This document shows positions 9,974-21,144 of a stretch of 29,635 nucleotides of DNA, piece by piece. The stretch is from assembly GCA_015680685.1 (NCBI GenBank), contig MNCI01034697.1, positions 12,706 through 42,340 of the forward strand, in the 5' to 3' direction. The DNA is from Gnetum montanum (taxonomy: Eukaryota; Streptophyta; Gnetopsida; Gnetales; Gnetaceae). The first letter of the stretch is position 1. Each line of letters starts with the position of its first letter. The notes under the pieces are model-generated. The model was not told where the DNA came from. It worked only from the letters and a program-made list of their open reading frames with translations, and did no database searches. A program made the translations under genes and the position numbers.

Positions 9974-12730
9974 ATGGTACGAAGATCAAAATAGACACAT
10001 GAAGGAGGACCCTCCCAACAAAAGGACAACTGACCCAGAGCTAGAAGGGAACAGTAGGAACAAGCCTAGGAGCAAACAATAGAAACTCATGCAACTCAAC
10101 TTCTTCAGGAGGATCTTGAAGTGGAATCTTTCCAATAAATTCCCAAAGAAGAACAATCTCAAAGAGGAGAGGCACCAGGGACTGTACCATGACTTGAGGT
10201 CACATTGACATAAGCTTGCCTTGATATAATCAAGCATTGTGATTTCCAACACTTGGTTCTCCAAGAATTGAACTTTGAACCATTCTTAGAACATGCTCCA
10301 CTGGAAGTCAAGACAGTTGCAAAACTCTCCCATGTGGCCATTCATCACTACTAGTGGGGAGTGGTACATGGGAGAGACATATCTCTTCTAGAATAAAAAA
10401 AAGATAGGAGCCACTGTGAGAATCAAGGACATTCAAGTGTCCTACTTGGTAGAAGTTATTACATAGGCTCTTGGTCCACCTAATTTTGGAATCCATTTGG
10501 CAGAGATCTCCATGCAAGAAAACACAGAGGCAAAAGGGAGTGGACCCAATAGTGTTATGGGGTTGATCGTAAAGAGTTTGGTGCACTCACATTGATGGAA
10601 TGCATATACTTCAAGATAGCGATTTATCAGCTTAATCCGATAGTGAGGCCTAGCAAGGTGACTGCTTTCTTCACCTGTGTATCTGCTGCTTTAAGTGGGA
10701 AATTCCCTGTAAACCTTCCACAGATAATCTATCTGGAGATAGAAAAGTGCTTTAAGGAAAATGAACATGGAAGGAAAACCCTACCTTTTCCATGCTTTAT
10801 CAGAAAACTCTATAAAATGCAAGGATAGTCCACTATGTAAATGACATAATCAGGTATACTCCCATTGCCTCTTGGTTTGAAATGATGAAAGACAAGACTA
10901 TATCCAAAGAAGAGGAGCAGCAACCACCATCTCCACCACCCACTTAGAAAACAATGCCAGAGGCTTGCATAGCCATTGAACACTTGTGTGAAATTTGAGA
11001 GTAGCTCCTACATGAGTAGGAGCAATAGCATGAACAAGTGGTGGGGATCCATTTATGTACCATCCTGCAATGAGTCACCTCAATGAAGTGGCTTAAAAAT
11101 TAGTTAGATAGAGGGAGGTGTGCCAATATTCTCAACACAAAGAATGTAGCTACCCACAAGGTTGAATTCTAGTGCCTAAGAGGTAACAGTGTCTCTCTCA
11201 CAATAATAGCAATTTCCAAAAATCTTTTGGAATGTCACTATATTTTTGATGTGCTTGGAGGAGGGTAAGGGGACAACTATCTTGGTGATGTAGCACCAAG
11301 GGTAGGAGACAGTAGTGGAATTGGTTGTTGATGGGATCACCGAAGTACTAAATGCACCTATGCCATTTGTATTAGATGTTTCTACACTTAGAGATGTGTA
11401 GACATTTGTAGGAACTATTAGCAATTGATTGAGTGTAGCCCAACACAAGGAGTTGCTGAATCGACTAGTGGGAATTGGGCAACCAATTCTGGATATCTTT
11501 AATTTTTTAGATAACATCATCATAATCCAGTTAGAGTTGCTTAAAGTAAAAGGGAAAATGCATCATTTTGGAAGAGAAACTTGAAATGGCTTAAGCACAA
11601 AACCAATGCTTGGCTATAGAGGTTGCCAAATTAAGAGCCTGCCTTGCTGATCCTATGCTCCTCAGCTTTGCACTAGTAAGAGATTAAGCTTTTCAATAGC
11701 TTCAAGATAAACTTAAATAGGTTGAGGTGGGGATGGTGACAACCATCTTTGACCAGTCCATGGCTGAGGCCATGACATAGTCAATTCAGAAGTACTTGAT
11801 GTAGATGCATCTAGAGAATGAGATGCTGACCATAGAGAATCATTGCCTATGTAATGTTGATGTGTAGAAACAACAAATGCAAGAATTCATCCATTAATAG
11901 CAGGAGCAACTAGCTAGGGTAAACACTAAGCTTAAGTGATTGGCAGTAGAAAATAGAAATTTCTCTATAGAAAAAGTTTGCACCTTATGCTAAAAATATA
12001 TGATTGAGATTGCCACATGGAAGAATGAGGCCCTCAAATTTGAGAGAGTTAAGAACCACTACAAAGATCAGGCTCATCTACAGAAAGAAGTTAATGAAAA
12101 ACACATCTAGATGGCTAAGGTAAAAGTTAATGAGAACCTCTAGCAACTTCAACAAGAAAAAGAGGTGTGCAACCTATCATTAATGGGATAGATTCCTATG
12201 AAAAAGTGGAGATCCGCATGAAGGAGTTGCAAATTGAAGAAATGATGGAGTTTAAGCTTGTACTTGCTATACAAGGTAGAGTTTAAGCATCACAAGGAAA
12301 CCAAGTAAAATCTTGAGACTGCAAATGCTAAACTTGTAGTTCTCAGGGCAAGATTCATTGATCAAAGATCAACTACTAAGAACCTAACCAAAAGAATGAA
12401 TGATTACTAGGAAATGCATAATGCAATTAGGGTGTTTAACATCGAATGGAAATAATTTGTTGCTTGGTTCGTTAATGTTAAGGAGCTATTCCTAACAATG
12501 CCTTGTACTTGGGATGTGCCCATTTTGGCCCACATTAGTGAAGTTGCATGGACCATGCACAATCTTAGGAGTAAGGAGGTAAAGATAAAAGCATTGTTGG
12601 ATGCTTTCTATCTTCCACTAGAAGTTGCAGCCACAGCAGGACAACCACAATAGCCTATACCACCACGTGTGCCTAAAGTAGGAGGAGCTCCTTCTAAACC
12701 TTAAGAGCCTCCATTGCCTAGGACCATTTA
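9974..12730 (+). pseudogene. Region D: plant-transposon-like ORF with coiled coil, degenerate
   Basis: A plus-strand coding trace starts at an ATG at about 9974 and runs to about 12730 with many stops and shifts. An open piece (10592-10828) has VNLPQIIYLEIEKC and LPFPCFIRKLYK; this recalls the 'putative plant transposon protein' domain seen in plant retroelement-linked ORFs (recognition by pattern, not by search). From about 11780 to 12460 the trace is rich in Glu, Lys, Leu and Gln with heptad-like spacing, suggesting a coiled coil. The end is Pro-, Ser- and His-rich. It could be a gag or an env-position ORF of a different retroelement, or the extra ORF of E1. No enzymatic motif is seen. Confidence 0.45.
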
Positions 12731-12884
12731 ATCATCTCCATCATCTTCACATCATCATCATAACGGATTGTGTTTGTCAAATTTTATCTTGATGTTCAAT
12801 TTTGTAGTTTGGAACACCAAAATAATTTTCTAATGATTGTATATTCATTACAAAAGAGGTGAAGAGGGAGGTAACACTATGTTA
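12731..12884. other. Junction between region D and the minus-strand gag start
   Basis: No gene is seen. The stretch joins the plus-strand D trace to the minus-strand gag start. No clean element end or target duplication was found. Confidence 0.3.
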
Positions 12885-13078
12885 GCTTCTAAATCACGCA
12901 AATGCAGTTGTTCATCCTAGTGGAGGATAAAGGTAAAGTTTGGTATGTACTGATCGGGATAAACGTATACCTCACAAGACTATTGGGGCACTGGCGGGTC
13001 ATCATGTATACTATGCCTCCAATTGTTCATTGTGTCAGACCTAGGTGGTGAAACACTCTCGTAAGAAGAAGGAGACAT
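12885..13078 (-). pseudogene. gag: Second gag start, minus strand, truncated
   Basis: An ATG (13078-13076) lies 128 bp after the primer site at 13206-13223. The frame starts MSPSSYESV, meets a TAG, and continues with a PNFTFILH segment and DEQLHLRDLEAN. This parallels the gag start of E1 at 1811-1963 with its PNFTYILHQDEQ. The match ends near 12885, where the sequence changes to the unrelated plus-strand region D. Only the first 60 or so codons remain. Confidence 0.65.
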
Positions 13079-13205
13079 GATTAATTCTTCAATGTGTGAT
13101 ACTTTTCTCTTCTATTTTCTAATAATTTTAAAATAACCAACCCAAAGGGTTTTTTCCAATGATGGGAAGATTTCCTAAGTTCTATTTAGCACACAAACAA
13201 CAAAG

Positions 13206-13223
13206 TCCCCAGCAATGGCACCA
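13206..13223 (-). other. Primer binding site (tRNA-Asp type), minus strand
   Basis: On the minus strand it reads TGGTGCCATTGCTGGGGA. Fifteen of 18 positions match the complement of the plant tRNA-Asp 3' end; the three differences are C-to-T, G-to-A and C-to-T, all at CpG positions of the intact site. It lies one base after the LTR end. Its presence means the LTR at 13225-14080 acts as the 5' LTR of a following element. Confidence 0.82.
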
Positions 13224-13224
13224 A

Positions 13225-14080
13225 TGATGGACGGTGAGATATCCCTACGCTCAACCATATGAATATAAGTGTCCACGCATGATCTGGTCGAATTTCAAGG
13301 ACTAAGTGCTTATGCACCTTTATAGAATAAGGACAGGTTAGTTAATCATTGTGTTCCCAAGCTCACTTGTATAGCATAATTGTATGGTTAAGTAAACTTG
13401 AGGTATATGATTTTTAGATATTTTTATGTTTTATGTATTGGTGCTAAAAAGGGATAAGTGAAATAATTAGGTAACTAATTTAATTTAACTAATCAACTAT
13501 GCTCTAACTAGTCCTAACACCAGCATTTGTTCCCACTTTTCGTACACATCCTGAACTAGTGTAGCACTACTAGGATTACCAAATGCTAATTGTTACTGGG
13601 TTACCAAGTGTTCCATGCATGCTCGAAGTGGTTGTACTAAGTGTGCTTACTTGGGAGAATTAACAAGGTGAGAGAAAAAACATTAATTAACTATAGAAAG
13701 CATTAAATAACTTTAAATAACATGAAGGGTAAGAGATAATCTATTTTGAATGCTGCAAGGGTTATCATAAAGTTTGTCTTTATTTCTAGCCACAAGGTAT
13801 GCGCAGGTACACAATGCTCGAATAAAGATCTGTTCACTTTATGACTTCTATTGTGGGCACTCAGAAATAATTCTAACTCTAAGAAGGGAAAAGTGCAAGA
13901 GTTTGGTTAAGGGACTAAGAGACTAAATTAACCTATTACCAAACCAAGTGTTCCCACCTCTTATTTATAGGCGACGAGATAAGCTCCAACATCGGACGTC
14001 TGATATTGATTGGCAAGCTTCGATATCGTAGACCCGATATCATGGATGCGATATTGTGGCCTCGATATCGTGGTTTATAA
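13225..14080 (-). repeat. LTR shared by E2 and a following truncated element
   Basis: On the minus strand, U3 begins just after a polypurine tract (14081-14090) and the LTR ends CCATCA next to a primer site. The length, about 856 bp, and the TATA-to-start distance of about 111 bp equal those of the solo LTR (872 and 110). The TATA box is TATAAATA (13962-13969). R/U5 shares the AGATCTTTATTC, AATAAAGACAAAC and GATAACCCTTGCAGCA blocks with the left-edge LTR. The usual TG at the U3 start is not evident. Confidence 0.78.
13962..14069 (-). promoter_or_regulatory. TATA box and GATATC array of the E2 LTR
   Basis: GATATC or GATATT copies start at 14022, 14036, 14050 (GATATT) and 14064, an exact 14-bp period. 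Minus-strand TATAAATA is at 13962-13969, 52 bp downstream of the array on that strand. The 14-bp period matches the solo LTR and differs from the 17/20-bp period at the left edge. Confidence 0.65.
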
Positions 14081-14090
14081 TACCCCCACA
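14081..14090 (-). other. Polypurine tract of E2
   Basis: The minus strand reads TGTGGGGGTA just before U3, preceded by a stretch like ACTTGAGGATGAATTTTC. A GTGGGGGT tract before the 3' LTR is common in plant gypsy elements and primes plus-strand synthesis. It marks the LTR at 13225-14080 as the 3' LTR of E2. Confidence 0.65.
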
Positions 14091-15984
14091 ACTGAATGAA
14101 AATTCATCCTCAAGTTCCTTACAAAATATTGGGAAGATATGGGATTATTGACTGAATGACAATTGACGGGGACATGGGTGATAGACTCAAAGTGCTCAGT
14201 GAATGGATCAACAAACATATTATAGCATTAGTGTACATAACCATTATGGTGAACACTGTGCATAGATGACATCTAGACCCTCATCTGATAGCTTGGAGAG
14301 AAAGAGAGAGAAAGAAGAGAATGAGGTACGTTACTGTCGATGTCAGAAATGTGCATTCCATTGTTTATCCATATTCAGGTGATGAAGTGTGTTCCTTGCA
14401 TAATTGCTCCCGCTCCAGTCCATCCCAAGTTCTCTCTCCTATCCTAGTCCATTTTTCATATAATCACCATCTGTACACTCAACACAATCATGAATTAGCA
14501 AGGATAGATAAAATACAATGTAGTTGATACCTTTCCCCGATATGAAGTACCTTGGCTAGGTTGTGGGTATGGTAGATACTGGGTTATAGGTTTTTAACTA
14601 ATAACTACCCAAGGTGTAGGGGTGAGATAGGTAATAGAATGAAAAAATTTGTGACAGGACCCCCATGACTAAGAGTGAACCTTTGGTAGCAATAGGGTAG
14701 AAAAACTGAAGGAACAAGGAAGATAAGAGAAATAATAATGGTGAAGCCAATAAAATGGATGTCATGGATGGGGATGAAACAAGAAATGGTTGATTGCAAA
14801 GAATGTTTAAGGGAAAGAACTTAACAATTGTACCATAAAGGAATGTCAGTGGGTCCTCCCCAAAGCAAGCTCATGCCTTTTATGCCTTGACAAACCTACA
14901 AACTAAAGAGTCTGTAGGCTCTAGGAATGATGTATGGAACAATGGTTAAGAACTTACCCACAAGAAGTTTCCAAAGATGAACAATGCCTCAACCAAGATA
15001 TAGACTGATCATAAAATAGGTAATGAGGTGGAATATGGGAAGAAATATGGAAGGAAAGGAGAAAATGGAATGGAATTCCAAGAGGAAAGTTGTGTAAAGT
15101 CCCTTGTGTATTATATGGTTATAGTGATTGAATAGAATTCATTCCAAATTTAGATTCAAACAAACCACATTCAGTGACCTCACATCAACACATTTGACCA
15201 ACCTGTTCTCTTGAAGCAACAAGAATGCATTCATAAAGTCACCACCATTCCAAGGAGAGAAAGATCGAGAAGTAGGAAGTGAGAAAGGACCTTAGTCAGA
15301 GGGAATCTTTAGGCATGAGTAACATGTCTTTTTAGTGCCATAACCAGTGTTTGTAGCCCATATTTTGTTATTATGTCTAAGGGGTGTGCTTTGAATTCTC
15401 ACCAGTTTTATTTTTGATGTGAGAACCATACCATGCAAAGAATTATTTAATTCATTCAACTTCTTGATGTTTGGTCAATGGCAGAATGGTGGAAAACCCA
15501 TGAAAATCATCCATGTACCCTAGAGAATAGCTAGAACAAGTGCATCGAATCCCGTTGAAGTCACACCCTTTTCAACCATTGAGTTTGTCCTTGGTTTGAA
15601 GAATACCTAGCCACCAATTCATTAATAAGTTCATTTAGAAAAGGGACAGTATAATTCCATAGCCAAGGAAGACCACAGAGTTGAATGCATGAATCGATGA
15701 TGTGGACTCATTGCCTATTTTATCAAAAGAACCATATCTTAGTATCAACATTAAAAGTCAAAGGTAAAAACTAAACACTAGCAATCAACACCATTATGGT
15801 ACAATCCACCATCATGAGCACTTATTGTATGACAAATGAAAGTAAATCAAAAAAAGAAGTAGTAAAAATGTGAACAATGGTGTAAAACAAAAATAAGTAA
15901 AAATTGAAAAGATGTATAAAACAAAAATGTGTAAAACAAAAATGTGTAAAACAAAAATACAAAAAGGGCTGATGGTTAGAATGG
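14091..15984 (-). other. Non-coding 3' tract of E2
   Basis: Nearly 1.9 kb between integrase and the polypurine tract hold no supported gene. Two blocks (about 15270-15400 and 14790-14895) match the E1 3' tract. A CT-rich/GA-rich stretch lies at 14295-14320, and a 15-bp minisatellite sits at 15913-15957. The open frame at 14321-14527 has no recognisable relatives. Confidence 0.55.
15913..15957. repeat. 15-bp minisatellite, three copies
   Basis: The unit TGTGTAAAACAAAAA (first copy TGTATAAAACAAAAA) is repeated three times. A degenerate partial copy (GGTGTAAAACAAAAATAAG) lies about 30 bp upstream. On the minus strand it gives a Phe/Cys/His-rich open frame, which is an artefact of the repeat. 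Confidence 0.85.
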
Positions 15985-17230
15985 TTAGCATTGGTGGCCA
16001 TCTCCCCCACGATTGAGTTGGAAGGAGAAGATCCAAAATAACGAGCAGTGTTGTCCACCAATAGAGGTAGTATTGGTACTAGCTATTCTAGGCTCATGGA
16101 AAGGTTTGGTTTGTTGAATGTTGACCAAAATTTTTTTATCTAAGCTCTCAGGTTTGTAAATCATCATGGCCCTTGAAGGAAAATTTTCATGAATAATATA
16201 AGGTCCTTCCCACAACGTTTGAAATTTAGTACATTGTGGCACATGTGTGGGATTCCAGTGGAGAACCTTATCTCCCAATTGATATTTAACTTTCCTGATC
16301 CTTAGGTCATAACATTGTTTGTTAAAGGCCTTGTGCAGTTCATTAGATGACAGGGCAACTAATTGATTTCCATCTAGCAAGTTAAGGTTCATCAACCGTT
16401 CTTTCTGTGCTAGATTAAGGTCAAGGTTGAGATCACACACCATAGATAGTGTACGGAGCTCAGCTTGAATAGGATGTGTTTGAAGTTTACCGTACACTAA
16501 CTCATAGGGAGAATAGCTTATAAGGAGTTTCCATGTGGAGCAGTATGCCCAAAGAGCATCATTTAGTTTAGTGCTCTTGTCTCACCTATATTTGCTAATA
16601 GTTTGTGTCAATATTTTTGTAATCTCCCTACTCATGACTTCAGCTTAACCATTCGCTTGAGGGTGATATGGTGTAGTTAGCTTGTGTTCCACTCCTAAGT
16701 GTTGCATCAACTTTCAAAAAGTTGCACCTATAAAGTGTGTACAATTGTCAGAAATAAGTGCACGAGGCACACCAAACTTGTTAATGATTTGTTGCTAAAC
16801 AAATCGTGTAGTGGTAGATGATGTACAATTCGTAACAGTGGCTGCTTCTGCCCACTTTGTGAAATAGTCAATAGCATCAATGTAGGCTTTTCCATTGGAC
16901 ATTGGTGTAATAGGCCCCATAAAATCAATTCCCCATATGTTGAAGGGTTCTAAAGGTTGAATTGATTGTTGTGAATCCTCCATTCTAGCAGTCATTCCCC
17001 CATCACATTGGTGGCGTTCATAAGATTGGATGAAATGATGAGCATCCAAGAACAATGTAGGCCAATAATATCCTAGAAGAAAGATTTTAATGGCTATTTG
17101 TCTCCCAGCGTAATGACCACCACAAGGACCCTCATGAGCATCTTGGAGAACTTGTAATTGATCTACATTAGGAACACACCATCGAACCAAGCCATCGGAG
17201 CATACCTTATAAAGATGCTCATTGATTTCC
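15985..17230 (-). pseudogene. Integrase remnant of E2 with GPY/F domain
   Basis: The N-terminal zinc-binding part lies within the open piece 16795-17649 and reads RWCVPNVDQLQVL, then GGHYAGR, with a Cys lost in the last pair (a SYERHQCDGG segment). GIDFMGP keeps the first catalytic Asp (codon 16924-16926). A TAG and frame breaks follow, but the second Asp (ISDNCTHF) and the Glu (AEVMSR) are still readable near 16600-16780. The C-terminal open piece 15985-16497 contains LWEGPYIIHENFPSRAM, the GPY/F module of gypsy integrases. The triad is more complete than in E1, but stops prevent a full product. Confidence 0.82.
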
Positions 17231-18960
17231 ATGAAATACTTGGCTTGGTGTAGAAACTGCTGTTTCTTTTTAATGTCTAACTCTTGTGGTGTTTCTTGTG
17301 TCAGGAGATAGGTAAGAATGCTACTATACCAATTTGTCTTCATGGTTAATTGATTATTTACTACACCTGCAAAGAGGAATCCATTAGTAAAGTGATCAGA
17401 AAGTGGATTTTCATCCCCCTTGTCATCCCATCTTAACCAAGATAAATGATTAGCAACAACGTTCTTGGTGCCTTTATAATGTATCGTCGTAAGATCGAAC
17501 TCTTGTAAGATTACGAGCCATCGTATGATGCAAAGGCTCACCATTGGTTTATTCAGCAGGAACTGAATTACACTATGGTTTGTGTGTACAAATACCTTAT
17601 AGCCCAATACATAGTTCCTAAACTTATCTAGTGCAAACACCATAGCCATTAATTCCCTTTCCGTTGTGGTGTAGTTGAGTTGTGCACCAGAAATACTTCG
17701 ACTTGAACAGTGAATGTAATAGGGTCATCTCTGGTCATCTAACTATGTAAGTATAGCTCTTAAAGCATAGTTGGATGCGTTAGTCATCATGTAGAATGGT
17801 TTGGACTAGTCAGAAGCTTGTAGAATAGGTGTTTCTACAAGCTTCTACTTCAAGGTTTGGAAAGCTAGTTCACATTTCCCGGTTTAGTCAAAGGGTTTGT
17901 CCTTTTTCGTTAGTTCAACCAATGGTTTTGCAACCTTTGAAAAGTTCTCAATGAATCTTCTATAATAGCTAGTGTGTCCAAGGAATGATAAGATGTATTT
18001 TATAGTTTTAGGTTGGCGAGTGATTCCTTGGATGACTTTAATCTTTTCAAGGTCTACCTCTATCCTTGTTTGTGAAATCATATGCCCTAATACTACACCT
18101 TCTTGGACCATTAAATGGACTTTTTGCCAGTTTAGCCTTAAATTGGTTTCAACATATTGTTTTAGTCCTTTCTCTAAATAGTCTAATGCTTGATTGAAGT
18201 TCTCTCCGTAGGTGGAGGAATTGTCCATGAAGACCTCTACACCATTCCCTATTTGCTACTGAAAGATACTTAGAACCAAATATTGAAATGTTGTAGGAGC
18301 ATTGCACAAGCCAAATGACATATGTCTGTATGCGAATGTCCCCCAAGGACTTGTAATCATAGTCTTGGCTTGGTCTTCTAGTGCTATTTGGTTTTGGTTG
18401 TATCCACTGTACCTATCCAAGAAACTATAGTAGCAATGCCCTACAATGGTGTCTAAGACATGGTTGACAAATGGCAATGGAAAGTGGTCTTTGAATATTG
18501 CCATGTTTAGTAGCCTAAAGTCTATATAGACCCTCCATTTACCTTCCTTTTTGGGCACAATGACTAAGGGACTAACCCATTCACTATTAGCAATGGGGTA
18601 AATGAACTCGGCTTTTAGAAGTTGTTCAATTTCTTCTTTAACCACTTGCTTCAACTTTGGGTTTAGTTGTCTCTGCGATTGTCATTGAGGCTTTATGGAG
18701 GGATCAATGTAAATTCTATGCTAGCATATCCTAGGGTCTATTCCAGTTAATTTGGGATATGACTAAGTAATGGCTTTCGACCATTTTTTTATCATTTCCA
18801 ACAGTCTCTCTTTTTGTTGAGGAGCGAGCTTAGCATTAATAATTACCGATTTTCCATTTTTGAGAAATGTATACTCCATACAGGTGGGCAACAGTTTTAA
18901 CTCAAGGGGCTCTTGCTTAAAGTTTTTAGGGATTTCCAACTTCCCTCAGTTGATACTTTC
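17231..18960 (-). pseudogene. Reverse transcriptase and RNase H remnant of E2
   Basis: The RT tether (about 18690-18960) includes FLKNGKSVIINAKL and a YPKLTGIDPRIC block typical of Athila-like RT, with a TAG in between. The open piece 18256-18654 covers fingers and palm, with EFIYPIANSEWVSPLVIVPK, YIDFRLLN and FGLCNAPTTFQ. After a TAG the catalytic box reads FMDN: the second Asp codon is AAT (18220-18222), so the enzyme would be dead even without stops. The piece 17884-18228 includes VVLGHMIS and FLGHTSYYRRFI. RNase H continues with MAMVFALDKFRNYVLGY (from 17649) and VHTNHSVIQFLL. Confidence 0.85.
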
Positions 18961-19191
18961 AATGTTATGATGTGGAAGTTGGTGGTGGACTTGCTCTAAT
19001 ATATCTATGCTATCAATGTAAGTGTAAGTCAAAGCCTCAGTTTGTTCCATGCATATAGTTGAATTGCTCTCTTGGTCAATTGTTAGCCACTGGGTGCCTT
19101 GCTGTCTTGTGGCTACTACATACAGGCATATTTGTATATTGGTTACTTGTGCACACTAGTTGCATGCAGGAAATGTTAAACATTGTACAAA

Positions 19192-19701
19192 CTAGGACTT
19201 CTGCACACAATTACACCCTGTGTCACTATATGCAATGCATGGAACTTTCTTCTTCTTGATCTTTCCAAACATGTTTTCCTTTGATATTTCTAGGGAAAGA
19301 TCATGTATTCCTAGGCACACATCAATTGTACTTAACCATACTCTTCCCATTATGATTGGGAAGTCCCCCTTTCTAGTGTTAACTTGAATCACTAGGAAGT
19401 CGGTTGGATACGACCATTCGCAAACAGTGGTGAAAATGTCTTCTACTAGTCCTAATGGGATAGTGATGGACTGGTTGGTCAACTCTAAACATACGTTACT
19501 CTTTTTCAGGGGAGGTAGGTTCCAGGCTTTATACATTTCTTGAGAGATTAAGTTGATACTAGAACCTAAATCCAAAAGAGCTTTGCACGGTTCATTCCTA
19601 GCAATTTGTAGATATATAAGAGGACTTCTAGGATTAGAAAATTTCCTAGGAAGGTGGCTAGCTTTAATCCAATCAGTGATGGCATGAGTCAAGATGACCA
19701 T
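19192..19701 (-). pseudogene. Retropepsin-like protease of E2, open for 169 codons
   Basis: The open stretch contains CKALLDLGSSINLIS, with D-L-G at the retropepsin active site. LGLVEDIFTTVCEWSYPTDF and the GDFPIIMGRVWLSTID flap/C-terminal region follow. The match to E1 at 5139-5530 is strong. This is one of the few uninterrupted E2 domains, but no intact polyprotein surrounds it. Protease would cut the gag-pol precursor in the virus-like particle. Confidence 0.8.
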
Positions 19702-21078
19702 ATGTGTTGGGTGTAGTTTTTGGTTTGAAGGGTGTTCTGAAGATTCGAATGATGGTGAGGCATTTGGAGGATTAGCTAGTTGTGGTTGTAAGGAATTAGC
19801 TAGACTATTGGTTCTAAAGAAAGACCTCTTCTTTATGTGGTTGTCTAAACCAATAGTGGATTCAGGATTAATAGCCCTTGTAGCATTACATTGCTATGGT
19901 TGGGCAGGGAGGTCACCCTACATAGCTTCCATAGGTGGTAATGGTGCTAAGGGTGGAAGAGATGCAGCCAGATGAGAAGGATAGTTCATTTGTGGAACAT
20001 CACCCCTAGGAGAAGGAGTTCTATAGTACTCTTGGGCTTGGTAGTGAGGCTAAGGAGTGACTTGACCAGTAGAGTCACGTGGAGAGATCAGCTATTACAT
20101 GTAGTATCCATACGGGTTTGGTTGATGATAAGGGTACTATTGATGTGGTGGTGGCATTCCCCATGATTATGGGTGTTGCCATTGTTGATATTTCTCATTT
20201 GGTTATGGTGGAGTTCCACTTGGATAATACGTCAAGGGTTGGTGGAACTGCCTTGGGTTACCTTATCCTTAAGGTAACCTTCAGGGTGTTTTCCTTCTGT
20301 TTAATCATGGGTTGAGTGCATACACCTGATATTCTTGTAGATGTGAGATTACAGGGCAACATCCCTTAGGATGGTCATATTATCATATCTCACATCCACC
20401 ATTATTGTCTGCATCCGAATCCACAACCTCTTCGATGATGCCCACTTTACCTTACCTTTGTTACGTGCATATTCAGCTTCTCTTTTTTTTTTCCTTTCTT
20501 GATCACTACTTTGTTTCCTAGACTCCCCTACTATTTTCAGAACGGTTTAAAATTTATTATCTAGAGAGTCCCACATTTGATCTACCTTTGACGATACTTT
20601 TGATGCAAATTTTTGAATGGGAAAAGTTTTCTTATTCACCATCTCTTCAAGTGGTGACTCTTCTTCATCCTCACAAAATTTGACTCCCTTTTTTCAAAGG
20701 GAAGAATGTCTATTATATTCTTCCACACTCTCTCTTTTCCTTAACTCAAATTCCTCTTTAGTAACTTGCTCCAAAAATCTTTGTACTTGATGGGCCCTAA
20801 GCTTAGATAGCCTTCCTTGGACATAAGTCCCAAGGGTTCTTCGTGTTTTGTGCTTAAGCCCATCTACAAGATGGCGTAGTTATTCTCTCTATGACTAACC
20901 ATGGCTTGGGCAACGATGTAACAATGCATAATATCAACCCATGGCAGCATCCAAGGGTTCATGTCCTCCTTGTTTCCATCCTTGGATTTACTTTCTTAGT
21001 TGGACACTTGGGAGTGCGTTTGATACTTATCATTGAACAGTTCTAACATGGTACTCCATCAGTGAATGGACTTTGGGT
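19702..21078 (-). pseudogene. gag: gag remnant and linker of E2, 5' part missing
   Basis: The minus-strand trace from about 21078 to 20400 matches E1 gag at about 3660-4330: both have RMETR/GWKQG-like, HEPLDA and HRCPSHG-type stretches. A decayed zinc knuckle is at about 20355-20394: Cys, then TGA where the second Cys is expected, then DHPKGCCP. From 20330 to 19702 the trace is Pro-, Gln-, Tyr- and Ser-rich and probably disordered. Many stops are present. The plus-strand open frames in this interval are shadows. Confidence 0.65.
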
Positions 21079-21103
21079 CTAAGGACCGGTACTGAAACAC
21101 CAT

Positions 21104-21144
21104 AAATTTTAGGACTCTTATGATTCAGTGTAGTCCTAAAATTT
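21104..21144. repeat. Hairpin with 13-bp perfect arms
   Basis: AAATTTTAGGACT (21104-21116) and AGTCCTAAAATTT (21132-21144) are exact reverse complements around a 15-base loop. It lies 26 bp beyond the point where E2 gag homology stops. It may be the end of a foldback element or a fragile site at the truncation; neither can be shown here. Confidence 0.8.

Larger units (their letters stand above)
13225..21078 (-). mobile_element. Athila-like Ty3/gypsy retrotransposon E2, 5'-truncated
   Basis: On the minus strand this runs gag (from mid-gag at about 21078), linker, protease, RT/RNase H, integrase with GPY/F end, 1.9-kb non-coding tract, polypurine tract and 3' LTR. Protein pieces are clearly of the same family as E1, for instance the shared SITIPLGLVEDI. 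E2 is better preserved: its longest open pieces are 284, 170, 169 and 132 codons. The 5' LTR, primer site and first part of gag are missing; the break at about 21078 lies close to a strong hairpin. It points toward E1, so the two copies are convergent. Confidence 0.82.

Noticed and set aside
12850-12872. Plus-strand purine run as a polypurine tract of region D
   Set aside because: No LTR follows on the plus strand; the run is the reverse of a Pro/Ser-coding stretch at the minus-strand gag.
19694-20315. Plus-strand open frames over E2 gag/linker
   Set aside because: The minus strand matches the E1 linker and gag, so these are shadows.
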